Shown: positions 10,803-22,959, numbered from the stretch's first letter. The stretch is DNA of 64,000 nucleotides from Aeromicrobium tamlense (GCF_013408555.1 NZ_JACBZN010000001.1:682001-746000); one strand, 5' to 3'. The notes: a model not told the origin generated them from the letters alone. Translations and numbers: made by a program.

Positions 10803-12236
10803 GTGGCGCTGCGCACCGCTGGTCGAGCACTCGCCGTCGTCGGGATCCTGACGACGGCGACCGGTGCGGGCCTGTGGAGCACGAGTCCCGCGTGGGCCGT
10901 CGGGCCGGTCAATCCGGTCGTGGTCGACTCCGCCGATCCGGCCAACGCCAACTTCCTGATCTTCGTCGAGGGCGACGCCATCCTCGAGGCCGACGAGGCC
11001 GAGGGCACGATGGCCGTCGGCGGCGACGTGACGTTCCGCCGCAACTACAACGTCCTGGCAGGGGCGGCGTCGACTCCGCAGGACGTCGCGCTCTACGTCG
11101 GGGGAGGGCTCACGTTCCCGGCCGCCGGCTCCGGCGCGATCCTGCGGATCATCGGGGGCCAGGCCCGGGTGATGGACGACTCCACCTACGACGCGTTCGT
11201 CGGCGGTCCCGGTGCGGTCGCGGTGCCGCAGGGCCAGACGGCCGACTACATCCCGCGCCTCGAGGTCCAGACGGCGCAGACCGTCGCGGAGTTCACGCAG
11301 CCCGTGCCCGAGGTGGACTTCGACGGCGCTTTCGAGCAGTACCGCACGCTGTCCACCGAGATCGGCGCGTGCGTCGAGAACGTCACCCTCACCAGTGCGA
11401 ACGGCGATCCGCTCACGCGGCCCGTGCCCGTCGGACAGCAGGCCTACGTGTCGCTGACCGCCGGCACCACCAACGTGCTCAACCTGACCTCCGCCGAGCT
11501 CGACGGCCTGACGAGCATCACGTTCAACGACCCGCGGCCGGGCCCCGGGACGCCGCTCGTGATCAACGTGACGGGCGACTTCGACGGGTCCATGCCGAAC
11601 CTCGCGGGGATCGGCGGCGCGAACGCGCCGTTCATCCTGTGGAACTTCCCCGACGCGACGTCGCTGCAGATCGAGAACTCCGACACCCTCGAGGGCACGA
11701 TCTACGCCCCGCGCGCCGACCTCGACTGGTACGCGCACGGCAACATCGAGGGCAACGTCATCGCGCGCAGCTTCGACCACCTCAGCTTCGCCGGGCGCAC
11801 GGTGCGTGAGGTGCACGACTTCCCGTTCCAGGGAGTGATCGACTGCGAGCCGGCCACGCAGCCCACGACCGAGCCGACGACGGAGCCCACCACCGAGCCC
11901 ACGACGGAGCCCACCACCGAGCCCACGACGGAGCCGACCACGGAGCCGACCACGGAGCCGACGAGCGAGCCCACCACCGTCCCGACCACGACGCCGACCA
12001 CCGTCCCGACCACCCAGCCGACGGCGATCGACTCGGACGGCGACACGACTGACGACGACGCGTACTACTGGAGCTCCGGCGGCACCACGGGCGGTGGCTC
12101 GGGCCTGGCGTCCACCGGCGGTCCCGGGCCGGGACTCGTGGCCGGGGGAGCGGTGGCCACCGTCGCCGGCCTGCTGCTCCTGGCGCTCAGCGGTAGATCG
12201 CGCGCTCGGCGTCCGAGCGCTCCACGAAGGCCGTGA
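10803..12236 (+). CDS. Choice-of-anchor A surface protein with Thr/Pro/Glu stalk
   Basis: From the GTG at 10803, about 477 residues. A signal peptide (ALAVVGILTTATGAGLWSTSPAWA) is followed by the choice-of-anchor A domain (NANFLIFVEGDA ... GGDVTFRRNYNV ... SDTLEGTIYAPRADLDW) to about residue 345. A stalk of repeated TTEP units follows. The end carries a sortase-like LASTGG, a hydrophobic segment (VAGGAVATVAGLLLLALSG) and a basic tail (RSRARR). The domain family is found on cell-surface proteins of unknown function with alternative anchors. LASTG instead of LPXTG leaves covalent attachment uncertain, and no sortase gene is nearby. The 3' end overlaps the convergent gene by 50 bases. Confidence 0.85.
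   Translation: MALRTAGRALAVVGILTTATGAGLWSTSPAWAVGPVNPVVVDSADPANANFLIFVEGDAILEADEAEGTMAVGGDVTFRRNYNVLAGAASTPQDVALYVGGGLTFPAAGSGAILRIIGGQARVMDDSTYDAFVGGPGAVAVPQGQTADYIPRLEVQTAQTVAEFTQPVPEVDFDGAFEQYRTLSTEIGACVENVTLTSANGDPLTRPVPVGQQAYVSLTAGTTNVLNLTSAELDGLTSITFNDPRPGPGTPLVINVTGDFDGSMPNLAGIGGANAPFILWNFPDATSLQIENSDTLEGTIYAPRADLDWYAHGNIEGNVIARSFDHLSFAGRTVREVHDFPFQGVIDCEPATQPTTEPTTEPTTEPTTEPTTEPTTEPTTEPTTEPTSEPTTVPTTTPTTVPTTQPTAIDSDGDTTDDDAYYWSSGGTTGGGSGLASTGGPGPGLVAGGAVATVAGLLLLALSGRSRARRPSAPRRP
11861..12022 (+). repeat. In-frame tandem repeat coding the TTEP stalk
   Basis: About ten 12-base units of the type ACGACCGAGCCC encode Thr-Thr-Glu-Pro, degenerating at the 3' end to TTVP, TTTP and TTQP. Copy number could vary by slippage. 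Confidence 0.85.
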
Positions 12237-13953
12237 CCGCGGCGCGGAACGCCTCGAGCGTGCGCTGCTCGGGCGAGCCGAGCAGGTAGGTCGCCAGCTT
12301 CGAGCGGTACTCCGCGAGCAGGTCGGGGCCGCGGCCCGTGACCACGTCGAGGAGCTCCTCCACGCCCGTGGCCTGGGCGCCCAGGATCGTGGCCGCGGCG
12401 CTGGAGGGGTAGTCCTCGCGGAACTGCTTGGTCGAGGAGCCCTCGTGGTTGAAGACGGCGTAGGGCTTCTCGCCGGCGAGCCAGTCCGACAGCACGCTGG
12501 AGATGTCGCTGACGAGCGCCGTGGACTGATTCATCCAGCCGGTCAGCGAGCCCCCCGTGACGACCCGGTGGTCGATCCCGGTGCGTGCCTTGGCGTCGTC
12601 GAGGCGGCGGCTGATCACGGCGTGCGCCACGCGGTACTTCGCGTCGCGCTGGCCCGTGAACGGGTGCGGCTTGTAGACGACGCGGACCGAGCCGTCGGCC
12701 AGCAGCGCGTCGATCAGCTGCACGCCGATCGCGCGCAGGGAAGAGTACTCCTGGTGCTGGTTGACGCCCTCCCACGTGGGCGCGTAGAGGACCGTCGGGA
12801 TCTCCTGCTCGCCGATGCGCGGCGTGGGCTCGATCGCGTGCACCTGCGGGCGGCCGACGAAGCGGAACTGGTCCTCGGGGATGTGCATGCCGGACCGGCG
12901 GTACCGGTCGGCGCCGGCCTCGCCCGCCACCCAGAGCTCGTCGTAGACCCGTGAGAACGGGTTGTTCGAGGCGCTCTTGTCGCTGTCGCCGTGGCCGATG
13001 AAGGCGCTCATCATCGTGGGCAGCCGCAGCAGGTGGATGTTGTTGCCGGTGTTGGCCGGGTAGAGCGCCACCTTGACCGTCGAGAAGTCGAGCATGAGCA
13101 GCTCGCCGGGAGCCGGCAGCGAGAGCGTGGGCAGCTTCGAGGCCGCCATCCTCTCGAACAGCGGGTGGTCGCGCAGGACCACCATGACCCGCTGGTCGAG
13201 CGCCTCGAGCGCCTCGATCCACGTGTTGATCTGGTAGGCCGCGGTGTCGGGTCCGGACAGGTGGACCACCACCTCGGGCCGGTACTCGTCGATGAACTGC
13301 TGGACGGCCGAGAGCTGGGGCGTGAAGCCGGTGGCACGCTTGGCCGTGCGCATCCGCCAGCTGGTGAGCAGCTCGGGCACGGTGCCCGCCAGCACGAGCG
13401 CCACGGCCGCGGCTCCGACGGCCAGGACGGCCCACCACGGGGCGCCGAGCACGGCCGGCGCGAGGGCGCCGAGCTGGGCGACGGTGACCAGGAGCGGGCG
13501 GCTCTGCGGCTCCTCCTCGATGTACGTGTCGCCGGGGATGTGCCGCGTGCGCATCGGCTTGAGGGGGCCGATGCGGCGGTACTCGGCGTGCAGCGCGCGC
13601 ACGCACAGCACCGTGATCATGAGCAGCGTGACGAGCAGGAACGCGTGCAGGGCGGGGCCGTCGGCGAACTGCGTGGAGGCGACCGCGGCGACGATGACGC
13701 GCAGGGCGAACCGCAGCGGCGGGCCCGCCGACGCCTGCCTCAGCAGCATCGAGGAGACGGGGGAGCGGCGCTCGAGCCACCACTCGGCGGCGGTGGACAC
13801 GAGCAGGGCGATCACGGCGGCCAGGTCGAGGTCGAGGACCACGAGCAGCAGGGCCAGCAGGATCGTTCCGTTGACCAGCAGCAGGCCCGGAAGCTCCGAG
13901 CTGCGACCCAGACGCGTCACGAGGGCACGGACGAAATGCGCCGGGGAAGCCAT
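12187..13953 (-). CDS. CDP-glycerol glycerophosphotransferase-type protein with N-terminal membrane region
   Basis: A 588-residue protein. Residues 1-200 hold about five hydrophobic segments (LLLVNGTILLALLLVVL; FALRVIVAAVAST; AFLLVTLLMITVLCV; TVAQLGALAPAVLG; WAVLAVGAAAVALVLAG). The C-terminal ~380 residues show the same signature as the protein at 7427-8629: FIGHGDSDKSAS, VLYAPTWEG, YKPHPFTGQ and ALVSDISSVLSDWL. It probably polymerises or primes a glycerol-phosphate polymer at the membrane. Start: the ATG at 13953 with TAGATT seven bases upstream; an in-frame TTG nine bases earlier is less likely. It diverges from trkH. Confidence 0.83.
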   Translation of the reverse strand: MASPAHFVRALVTRLGRSSELPGLLLVNGTILLALLLVVLDLDLAAVIALLVSTAAEWWLERRSPVSSMLLRQASAGPPLRFALRVIVAAVASTQFADGPALHAFLLVTLLMITVLCVRALHAEYRRIGPLKPMRTRHIPGDTYIEEEPQSRPLLVTVAQLGALAPAVLGAPWWAVLAVGAAAVALVLAGTVPELLTSWRMRTAKRATGFTPQLSAVQQFIDEYRPEVVVHLSGPDTAAYQINTWIEALEALDQRVMVVLRDHPLFERMAASKLPTLSLPAPGELLMLDFSTVKVALYPANTGNNIHLLRLPTMMSAFIGHGDSDKSASNNPFSRVYDELWVAGEAGADRYRRSGMHIPEDQFRFVGRPQVHAIEPTPRIGEQEIPTVLYAPTWEGVNQHQEYSSLRAIGVQLIDALLADGSVRVVYKPHPFTGQRDAKYRVAHAVISRRLDDAKARTGIDHRVVTGGSLTGWMNQSTALVSDISSVLSDWLAGEKPYAVFNHEGSSTKQFREDYPSSAAATILGAQATGVEELLDVVTGRGPDLLAEYRSKLATYLLGSPEQRTLEAFRAAVTAFVERSDAERAIYR

Positions 13954-13960
13954 GGTCCGC

Positions 13961-13966
13961 AATCTA
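13961..13966 (-). promoter_or_regulatory. -10 element of the membrane glycerophosphotransferase gene
   Basis: TAGATT on the minus strand, seven bases before the ATG at 13953. Confidence 0.45.
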
Positions 13967-13991
13967 CCGGGTGTGACGGCTGGGGCGGGTG

Positions 13992-13997
13992 TACCGT
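13992..13997 (+). promoter_or_regulatory. -10 element of trkH
   Basis: TACCGT, six bases before the GTG at 14004. It overlaps the alternative start GTG at 13989 and argues against that start. Confidence 0.5.
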
Positions 13998-14003
13998 CGG
14001 GGC

Positions 14004-15359
14004 GTGCCCTGGCGCCGTCGCTTCCGTCTCCCGGCGTCGATCGCCCACCCCGTGCGATTGCTGCCGCTGACGTTCCTGTCCCTCATCGTGGTCGGCACGC
14101 TGCTGCTGCTGATGCCCTTCGCCCGTGCGGGCGAGGAGGACCCGTCGTTCATGGACGCCTTCTTCACGTCGGCGTCCGCCGTCACCGTGACCGGCCTGGC
14201 CGTGGTCGACACGGGCACCTACTGGTCGCCGATCGGGCAGGGCATCATCATCGTGCTCGTCGAGATCGGCGGCATCGGCATCATCGCGATGACGACGCTG
14301 CTCGGCCTGTTCGTCGGCGGGCGGCTGGGCCTGCGCACGCGGCTGGCGGCCCAGACCGACATGCACGTCGTGAGCCTGGGCGACGTCGGCCCCCTGTTCA
14401 AGCGCGTCGCGATCACGACCCTGATCTTCCAGGGCATCACGGCGATCATCCTCACGATCCGCTACGCGACGTATTACTTCGACTCGTTCGCCTACTCGCT
14501 GTGGCACGGCGTGTTCGACGCGGTCATGGCGTTCAACAACGCGGGCTTCTCGCTGCACCCCGACAGCCTCACCAGCTACGCGGGCGACTACGCCGTGATC
14601 CTGCCGATCTCGGTCGCCGTGTTCGCCGGCGGTGTCGGCTTCCCGGTCCTCGCCGAGCTCTACCAGGAGTGGCGCTCCCCGAAGACGTGGACGATCCACA
14701 CCCGGCTGACCGTGTGGGGCTCGTTGGCGCTGCTGGCCATCGCCTCCACGATGTTCGTCGTGGTCGAGTGGAACAACGCCGCCACGATCGGCGACCTCAG
14801 CCCCATCGACAAGCTGGTCACGGGCATCGAGGGCGGCATCATGCCGCGGTCGGGCGGCCTCAACAGCTTCGACTGGGGCCAGGTCGAGCCCGTCACGCTC
14901 TTCACCGCGATCGTCATGATGTTCATCGGCGGCGGCAGCGCCTCCACGGCGGGCGGCATCAAGATCACCACGTTCCTGCTGCTGGCGTACGTCATCCTGG
15001 CCGAGCTGCGCGGCGAGGAGCAGGTGCGGATCGGCTCGCGCGCGATCAACGCGCGCACGATCCGCACGGCGCTCAGCATCGCGCTCATCGCCGTCGGCCT
15101 CGTCACGGGCGGCGCGATGGCCCTCATGATCGTCGCGGGCGTCCCGCTGTCGGAAGGACTCTTCGAGTCGACGTCCGCGTTCGGCACCGTGGGCCTGTCC
15201 ACGGGCCTGACCCCCGAGCTCAACGTCGCGGGCCAGCTCGTCCTCATCGTCTTGATGTTCATCGGCCGAGTCGGCACCATTACGGCAGCCTCGGCGTTCG
15301 TGCTGCGGCGCCGCGTCGCCAGGTATCACCTTCCCGAGGAGCAACCGATCATTGGCTAA
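14004..15359 (+). CDS. trkH: TrkH/KtrB-type potassium channel subunit
   Basis: A 451-residue membrane protein. The four-fold M1-P-M2 repeat is visible, with filter-like sequences at each pore loop: SASAVTVTGLAVVD, FNNAGFSL, PRSGGLNSFD with the following membrane segment, and SAFGTVGLSTGL. The conserved STAGGIKITTF after the third repeat is a family landmark. It moves K+ (possibly with Na+) and needs a cytosolic RCK-domain regulator, which the next gene supplies with an 8-base overlap. The length is that of the short Ktr-type proteins. The N-terminal MPWRRRFRLP start fits the leaderless promoter. Confidence 0.92.
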   Translation: MPWRRRFRLPASIAHPVRLLPLTFLSLIVVGTLLLLMPFARAGEEDPSFMDAFFTSASAVTVTGLAVVDTGTYWSPIGQGIIIVLVEIGGIGIIAMTTLLGLFVGGRLGLRTRLAAQTDMHVVSLGDVGPLFKRVAITTLIFQGITAIILTIRYATYYFDSFAYSLWHGVFDAVMAFNNAGFSLHPDSLTSYAGDYAVILPISVAVFAGGVGFPVLAELYQEWRSPKTWTIHTRLTVWGSLALLAIASTMFVVVEWNNAATIGDLSPIDKLVTGIEGGIMPRSGGLNSFDWGQVEPVTLFTAIVMMFIGGGSASTAGGIKITTFLLLAYVILAELRGEEQVRIGSRAINARTIRTALSIALIAVGLVTGGAMALMIVAGVPLSEGLFESTSAFGTVGLSTGLTPELNVAGQLVLIVLMFIGRVGTITAASAFVLRRRVARYHLPEEQPIIG

Positions 15360-16026
15360 CAACGACCCCCTCACCGCCCCGGTCCTGGTCGTCGGCCTGG
15401 GCCGCTTCGGCTCGGCCGTCGCGCGCTCGCTGGTCCGCCTCGGCCACGACGTCCTCGGCGTCGACGAGGACGCCGCGCTCGTGCAGCGCTTCGCCAGCGA
15501 GTTCACGCACGTCGTCTCCGCCGACACCACGGACACCGAGGCGCTGCGCCAGATCGGCGCCGAGCAGTTCGACCGCGCCGTCGTGGGCATCGGCACCGAC
15601 ATCGAGGCCAGCGTCCTGACCGTGCTGAGCCTCGTCGAGCTCGGCGTCTCGGAGGTGTGGGCCAAGGCCATCAACGCCAAGCACGCCCGGATCCTCGAGC
15701 GCGTCGGCGCCACCCACGTGGTGCGTCCCGAGTCGGCGATGGGCGAGCGCGTGGCGCACATGGTCACCGGCGCGATGATCGACTACATCGAGTTCGACGA
15801 CGGCTTCTCGATCGCGCGCACGCGCGCGCCGAAGCTGGCCGCCGGGCGCACGCTGCTGGAGTCGCAGCTGCGGGCGAAGTTCGGCGTCACCGTCGTCGGC
15901 GTCAAGCGGCGCGGCGAGGACTTCACGTACGCCCGCCCCGAGACCTCGATCGAGGCGACCGACGAGCTGATCGTCTCCGGTCCCACCCGCAAGGTGGAGA
16001 CCTTCTGTGCCCTCGGCAACTCCTGA
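15352..16026 (+). CDS. trkA: TrkA/KtrA-type potassium uptake regulator
   Basis: A 224-residue cytosolic regulator. The N-terminal RCK_N Rossmann domain has VLVVGLGRFGSAVARSLVRLGHDVLGVDED, with the nucleotide-binding glycines and acidic end of strand 2. The C-terminal RCK_C domain covers about residues 135-220. It uses a TTG start that overlaps the trkH stop (ATTGGCTAA), so the two subunits are translationally coupled. It gates the TrkH pore by binding adenine nucleotides. Single-copy length is typical of Ktr systems. Confidence 0.92.
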   Translation: MANNDPLTAPVLVVGLGRFGSAVARSLVRLGHDVLGVDEDAALVQRFASEFTHVVSADTTDTEALRQIGAEQFDRAVVGIGTDIEASVLTVLSLVELGVSEVWAKAINAKHARILERVGATHVVRPESAMGERVAHMVTGAMIDYIEFDDGFSIARTRAPKLAAGRTLLESQLRAKFGVTVVGVKRRGEDFTYARPETSIEATDELIVSGPTRKVETFCALGNS

Positions 16027-16055
16027 CGCGACGGCGGGCGCCCGAGCCCGGCGGG

Positions 16056-16061
16056 TAACCT
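16056..16061 (+). promoter_or_regulatory. -10 element of leuS
   Basis: TAACCT, six bases before the GTG at 16068. With no leader there is no room for a T-box. Confidence 0.55.
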
Positions 16062-16067
16062 AGGTCG

Positions 16068-18881
<2,814 letters not shown>

Positions 18882-20207
18882 TCACACGCGGGCCGCGTGG
18901 GTGTCGGTCCCGGGTCGCGCGTAGACGCCCCAGGCGACCACGAGCATGACCGCGTAGACGGCGGCGAAAGCCCACAGGCCACCGGTGATGCCGAGCTCGG
19001 CGAAGGTGCGCGGCACGAAGAACGAGCCGAGCGCGCCGACGGCGCCCGCGATGCCGATGCAGCCCGCGGCGGCGCGGTGCCCGCGGGCTCGGGCGTCGTC
19101 GTCGTGCGCGCCGATCTGGAAGGCGATCGGGATCATCCGGTAGACCGAGCCGTTCCCCACGCCGGCCGCGCCGAACAGCACGAGGAACAGGGCCAGGAAG
19201 AGCGCGAACGAGGCGTCCTCGAGCGTCAGCACCAGCCCGATCACGCCCGCGGCCATCGCGACGTAGGAGGCCATCGTGACGCGCGTGCCGCCGAAGCGGT
19301 CGGCCAGCGCGCCGCCGAAGGGCCGCATCAGCGCGCCGGTGGCTGCGCCGAGGAATGCCATCGCGATCGGCACGTCGGGATGCATCGCCTTCATGAGCGT
19401 GGGGAAGGTCAGCGAGAAGCCCAGGAACGAGCCGAACGTGCCGATGTAGAGGAACGAGATGACCCACGTGTGGGGGTTGCGGACGGCCAGCGCGTAGCTG
19501 CGCAGGTCGGAGCTCGTGTTGGACAGGTTGTTCATGAGCAGCAGGGCCGCGAGCGCCGAGATGATGGCGGCGGGCACGAAGATCAGTCCCGCGCGCTCGA
19601 GGGCGACGCCGGCGCCGGTCGTGATGATGAGCGGCACCACCAGCTGCACGACGCCGGTGCCGAGGTTGCCGCCGGCGGCGTTGATGCCGAGCGCCTTGCC
19701 CTTCTCGCGCTGCGGGTAGAAGAACGAGATGTTCACCATCGACGAGGCGAAGTTGCCGCCGCCGAGGCCGGCCAGGGAGGCGACCAGCAGCATCACCGCA
19801 AACGGCGTGGTCGGGTCGCTCACCGCCCAGGCGAGCCCGAGCGCGGGGATCAGCAGCAGCAGGGCCGAGATCACGGTCCAGTTCCGCCCGCCGAACACCG
19901 GCACCATGAACGTGTAGAGCACGCGCATGGCCGCGCCCGCGAGCCCCGGCAGCGCGATCAGCCAGTAGAGCTGGTCGGTCGAGTAGGAGAAGCCGGCCGT
20001 GCCCAGGTTCGGGACGACCACGCTCCACACGCCCAGCATCATGAAGCCGAAGAACTCGGCGAACACGGACACGGTGAGGTTGCGCCGTGCGATCGGGCGA
20101 CCCTCGGCGGCCCACTGGCCGTCGTTCTCGGGATCCCAGCCGTCGATCCACCGGCCGGGCCGGTGGACGAGGGAGGAGGTCTGCAGGTCGGTGTTCACGG
20201 TGGTCAT
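18882..20207 (-). CDS. narK: Nitrate/nitrite transporter of the NarK (MFS) family
   Basis: A 441-residue, roughly 12-segment protein. It carries NNP-family signatures: GLGGGNFASSMVNISFFYP (nitrate signature 1) and GAAGVGNGSVYRMIPIAF (nitrate signature 2). It opens with RWIDGWDPENDGQWAAEG, a cytosolic tail typical of actinobacterial NarK proteins. The ATG at 20207 is chosen for AGGAG eight bases upstream; longer frames are Arg-rich and not family-like. It diverges from nirBD and shares a control region with GlnR-like boxes, so it is probably the nitrate importer for the assimilation pathway, possibly also exchanging nitrite. Confidence 0.92.
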   Translation of the reverse strand: MTTVNTDLQTSSLVHRPGRWIDGWDPENDGQWAAEGRPIARRNLTVSVFAEFFGFMMLGVWSVVVPNLGTAGFSYSTDQLYWLIALPGLAGAAMRVLYTFMVPVFGGRNWTVISALLLLIPALGLAWAVSDPTTPFAVMLLVASLAGLGGGNFASSMVNISFFYPQREKGKALGINAAGGNLGTGVVQLVVPLIITTGAGVALERAGLIFVPAAIISALAALLLMNNLSNTSSDLRSYALAVRNPHTWVISFLYIGTFGSFLGFSLTFPTLMKAMHPDVPIAMAFLGAATGALMRPFGGALADRFGGTRVTMASYVAMAAGVIGLVLTLEDASFALFLALFLVLFGAAGVGNGSVYRMIPIAFQIGAHDDDARARGHRAAAGCIGIAGAVGALGSFFVPRTFAELGITGGLWAFAAVYAVMLVVAWGVYARPGTDTHAARV

Positions 20208-20282
20208 CACGACTCCTGACGCGGGGCTGCTCGGATGGCCACGACCGTAGGAACGGCGCGTTTCGGCCGCCCGCGCCTGCCG

Positions 20283-20334
20283 GTAACCGGCCGGGAACGT
20301 TCTCCTCACAGGCCGTCGGTGACGATCGTGAGAC
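20283..20334. promoter_or_regulatory. GlnR-like boxes between narK and nirB
   Basis: Two matches to the actinobacterial GlnR pattern gTnAC-N6-GaAAC: GTAAC-N6-GGAAC (20283-20298) and GTGAC-N6-GAGAC (20319-20334), each 4 of 5 or better per half. A further GTTAC lies at 20349-20353 without a convincing partner. This agrees with known GlnR/NnaR control of nitrate assimilation in actinomycetes. Confidence 0.55.
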
Positions 20335-20397
20335 CGATGTCATCGGTTGTTACATCCAGGTGTCGGGCCGGAAACCTGCGCCACGGACGCTGGAGGC

Positions 20398-22959
20398 ATG
20401 ACACGCAAGAGACTGATCGTGGCCGGCGCCGGCATGGTCGCCCGCCGCCTGGTGGAGGCCCTCGTCGAGCGCGGCGCCACGGAACAGTGGGACATCGACG
20501 TGTTCGGTGAGGAGAGCCGTCCTCCCTACGACCGCGTCGCGCTCACCTCCTTCTTCACGGTGGCCGACCCCGACGAGCTGCTGCTCGGCGACCAGGCCCT
20601 GTGGCGCACGCCCGGCGTACGACTGCACCGCAACGCGCGGGTCTCGGGCATCGACCGCGAGGCGAGGACGGTCACGGTCCACGGTCGCGAGGAGCATTAC
20701 GACGAGCTCGTCCTGGCCACCGGCTCGTACGCCGCGGTGCCGCCCGTGGACGGGTCGGACCTGCCGGGCTGCTTCGTCTACCGCACGGTCGACGACGTCA
20801 CCGAGCTGCGCACGTGGGTGCGCGACCGCGGCGAGCAGCTGGGCCACCCGGCGCGCGGCGTCGTCATCGGCGGCGGCCTGCTCGGTCTCGAGGCGGCCGG
20901 CGCCCTGCGCGAGCTGGGCGCCGAGTGCACCGTGGTCGAGTTCGCCGACCGGCTCATGCCCGTCCAGCTCGACCTCGCCGGCGGCCAGGCGCTCCGCCGC
21001 CTCATCGAGGGGCTCGGCGTCGAGGTCCGCACGTCCACCGCGACGAAGTCCCTGCGCACCGGTCGCGGGACGAAGAAGGTGGGCAGGATGACGTTCGTCG
21101 ACGGCGAGACGATCCCCGCCGACGTCGTCGTCTTCGCCACCGGCGTGCGGCCACGCGACGAGCTGGCCCTCGAAGCCGGCCTCGAGGTCCACCCGCGCGG
21201 GGGCGTGATGGCCGACGACTCCTGCCGCACGAGCGACGAGCACATCTGGGCGATCGGCGAGGTCGCCTGCATCGCCGATCGCGTCTGGGGCCTCGTCGGT
21301 CCGGGCTACACGATGGCCGAGGTCGTCGCTGACCGGCTGCTCGGTGGCTCGGCCGCGTTCACCGGCGCGGACCTCTCCACCAAGCTCAAGCTGATGGGCG
21401 TCGACGTCGCCAGCTTCGGCGACGCGTTCGCCGCGCAGGGCGGCAGCCTCGAGGTCGTCTACGCCGATCCGCTCGCCGGCGTCTACAAGAAGCTCGTCAT
21501 GAGCGACGACGCGAGCACGCTGCTCGGCGGCATGCTCGTCGGCGACGCCTCGGCGTACACGAGCCTGCGCCCGATGGTCGACGCCGAGCTCGGCAGCGAC
21601 CCCGCCGCGTGGCTGATGCCCGACGGCATCGAGCCGCCGTCGACCGGCGCGCTGCCCGACACCGCCACGGTGTGCTCGTGCAACAACGTGTCCGCGGGCG
21701 CGATCCGCTGCGCGATCAGCGGCGGCGAGTGCACCGACCTGGCGGGTGTGAAGGCGTGCACGAAGGCCGGCACCAGCTGCGGCTCGTGCGTGCCGCTCGT
21801 GAAGACGATCGTGAACGCCGAGCTCGAGGCGCAGGGCATCACCGTCAGCAACGCCCTGTGCGAGCACTTCGACCTCAGCCGCACCGAGCTGTACGAGGTC
21901 GTGCGGGCCACCGGGATCGGCTCGTTCAGCGAGTTGATCGCGCGGCACGGGCGGGGTCACGGTTGCGACATCTGCCGTCCCGTCGCCGCCTCGATCCTGT
22001 CGAGCCTGGGCCGCGGCCACGTGCTCGACCGCGAGAACGCCCGACTGCAGGACACGAACGACCACGTCATGGCCAACCTCCAGAAGGACGGCACGTACTC
22101 GGTGGTCCCGCGCATCCCCGGCGGCGAGATCACCCCGGAGGGCCTCATCGTCATCGGCCAGGTCGCCGCCGACTTCGGGCTCTACACGAAGATCACGGGT
22201 GGACAGCGGATCGACCTCTTCGGCGCCCGCATCGACCAGCTGCCGGCGATCTGGAGGCGCCTCGTCGACGCGGGCTTCGAGTCGGGGCACGCGTACGGCA
22301 AGAGCCTGCGCACCGTGAAGTCGTGCGTCGGCCAGACCTGGTGCCGCTACGGCGTCCAGGACTCGGTGGGCCTCGCGGTCGAGCTCGAGCTGCGCTACCG
22401 CGGCCTGCGCTCGCCGCACAAGATCAAGCTCGGCGTCTCCGGGTGCGCGCGCGAGTGCGCCGAGGCGCGCGGCAAGGACGTGGGCGTCATCGCCACCGAC
22501 CACGGCTGGAACATGTACGTCGGCGGCAACGGCGGCTTCACGCCCCGGCACGCGCAGCTGTTCGCCGAGGACCTCACCACCGAGGAGCTCGTGCGGGCCA
22601 TCGACCGCTTCCTGCTCTACTACGTCCGCACGGCCGACCGGCTCCAGCGCACGGCGCCGTGGATCGAGTCGATCGAGGGCGGGATCGAGCACGTCCGCGA
22701 CGTCGTCCTGAAGGACTCCCTGGGCATCGGCGCCGAGCTGGACGCGCAGATGGCCGAGCACGTCGAGAGCTACGCGGACGAGTGGGCGCAGACGCTGGCC
22801 GATCCCGAGAAGCTGGCCCAGTTCGGCTCCTTCGTGAATGCGCCGGACACGCCCGACCCGGACCTCGCCTACGTCGAGGAGCGTGGTCAGCGCCGGCCCG
22901 CCGACCCGGTCGTGATCGCCGGCGACCGCCTGCCCGTCCGGACGGAGGCCGTCTCATGA
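20398..22959 (+). CDS. nirB: Assimilatory nitrite reductase, large subunit
   Basis: An 853-residue enzyme reducing nitrite to ammonium with NAD(P)H. The FAD/NAD half (1-~400) starts RLIVAGAGMVARRLVEAL and has GVVIGGGLLGLEAAGALREL. A BFD-like [2Fe-2S] region follows (VCSCNNV ... CTKAGTSCGSC). The sulfite/nitrite reductase half binds siroheme and 4Fe-4S through SCVGQTWC and SGCARECAE. It starts at the ATG at 20398 with GGAGG before it. It is the first gene of a five-gene run in which the next three starts overlap the preceding stop by four bases. Confidence 0.95.
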   Translation: MTRKRLIVAGAGMVARRLVEALVERGATEQWDIDVFGEESRPPYDRVALTSFFTVADPDELLLGDQALWRTPGVRLHRNARVSGIDREARTVTVHGREEHYDELVLATGSYAAVPPVDGSDLPGCFVYRTVDDVTELRTWVRDRGEQLGHPARGVVIGGGLLGLEAAGALRELGAECTVVEFADRLMPVQLDLAGGQALRRLIEGLGVEVRTSTATKSLRTGRGTKKVGRMTFVDGETIPADVVVFATGVRPRDELALEAGLEVHPRGGVMADDSCRTSDEHIWAIGEVACIADRVWGLVGPGYTMAEVVADRLLGGSAAFTGADLSTKLKLMGVDVASFGDAFAAQGGSLEVVYADPLAGVYKKLVMSDDASTLLGGMLVGDASAYTSLRPMVDAELGSDPAAWLMPDGIEPPSTGALPDTATVCSCNNVSAGAIRCAISGGECTDLAGVKACTKAGTSCGSCVPLVKTIVNAELEAQGITVSNALCEHFDLSRTELYEVVRATGIGSFSELIARHGRGHGCDICRPVAASILSSLGRGHVLDRENARLQDTNDHVMANLQKDGTYSVVPRIPGGEITPEGLIVIGQVAADFGLYTKITGGQRIDLFGARIDQLPAIWRRLVDAGFESGHAYGKSLRTVKSCVGQTWCRYGVQDSVGLAVELELRYRGLRSPHKIKLGVSGCARECAEARGKDVGVIATDHGWNMYVGGNGGFTPRHAQLFAEDLTTEELVRAIDRFLLYYVRTADRLQRTAPWIESIEGGIEHVRDVVLKDSLGIGAELDAQMAEHVESYADEWAQTLADPEKLAQFGSFVNAPDTPDPDLAYVEERGQRRPADPVVIAGDRLPVRTEAVS

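Noticed and set aside
11861..12022. Regular short repeats that could suggest a CRISPR array
   Set aside because: The units are contiguous 12-base coding repeats with no spacers, in frame with the surface protein.
20350..22761. An 803-codon open frame opposite nirB
   Set aside because: A high-GC shadow without motifs; nirB has complete cofactor-binding motifs.
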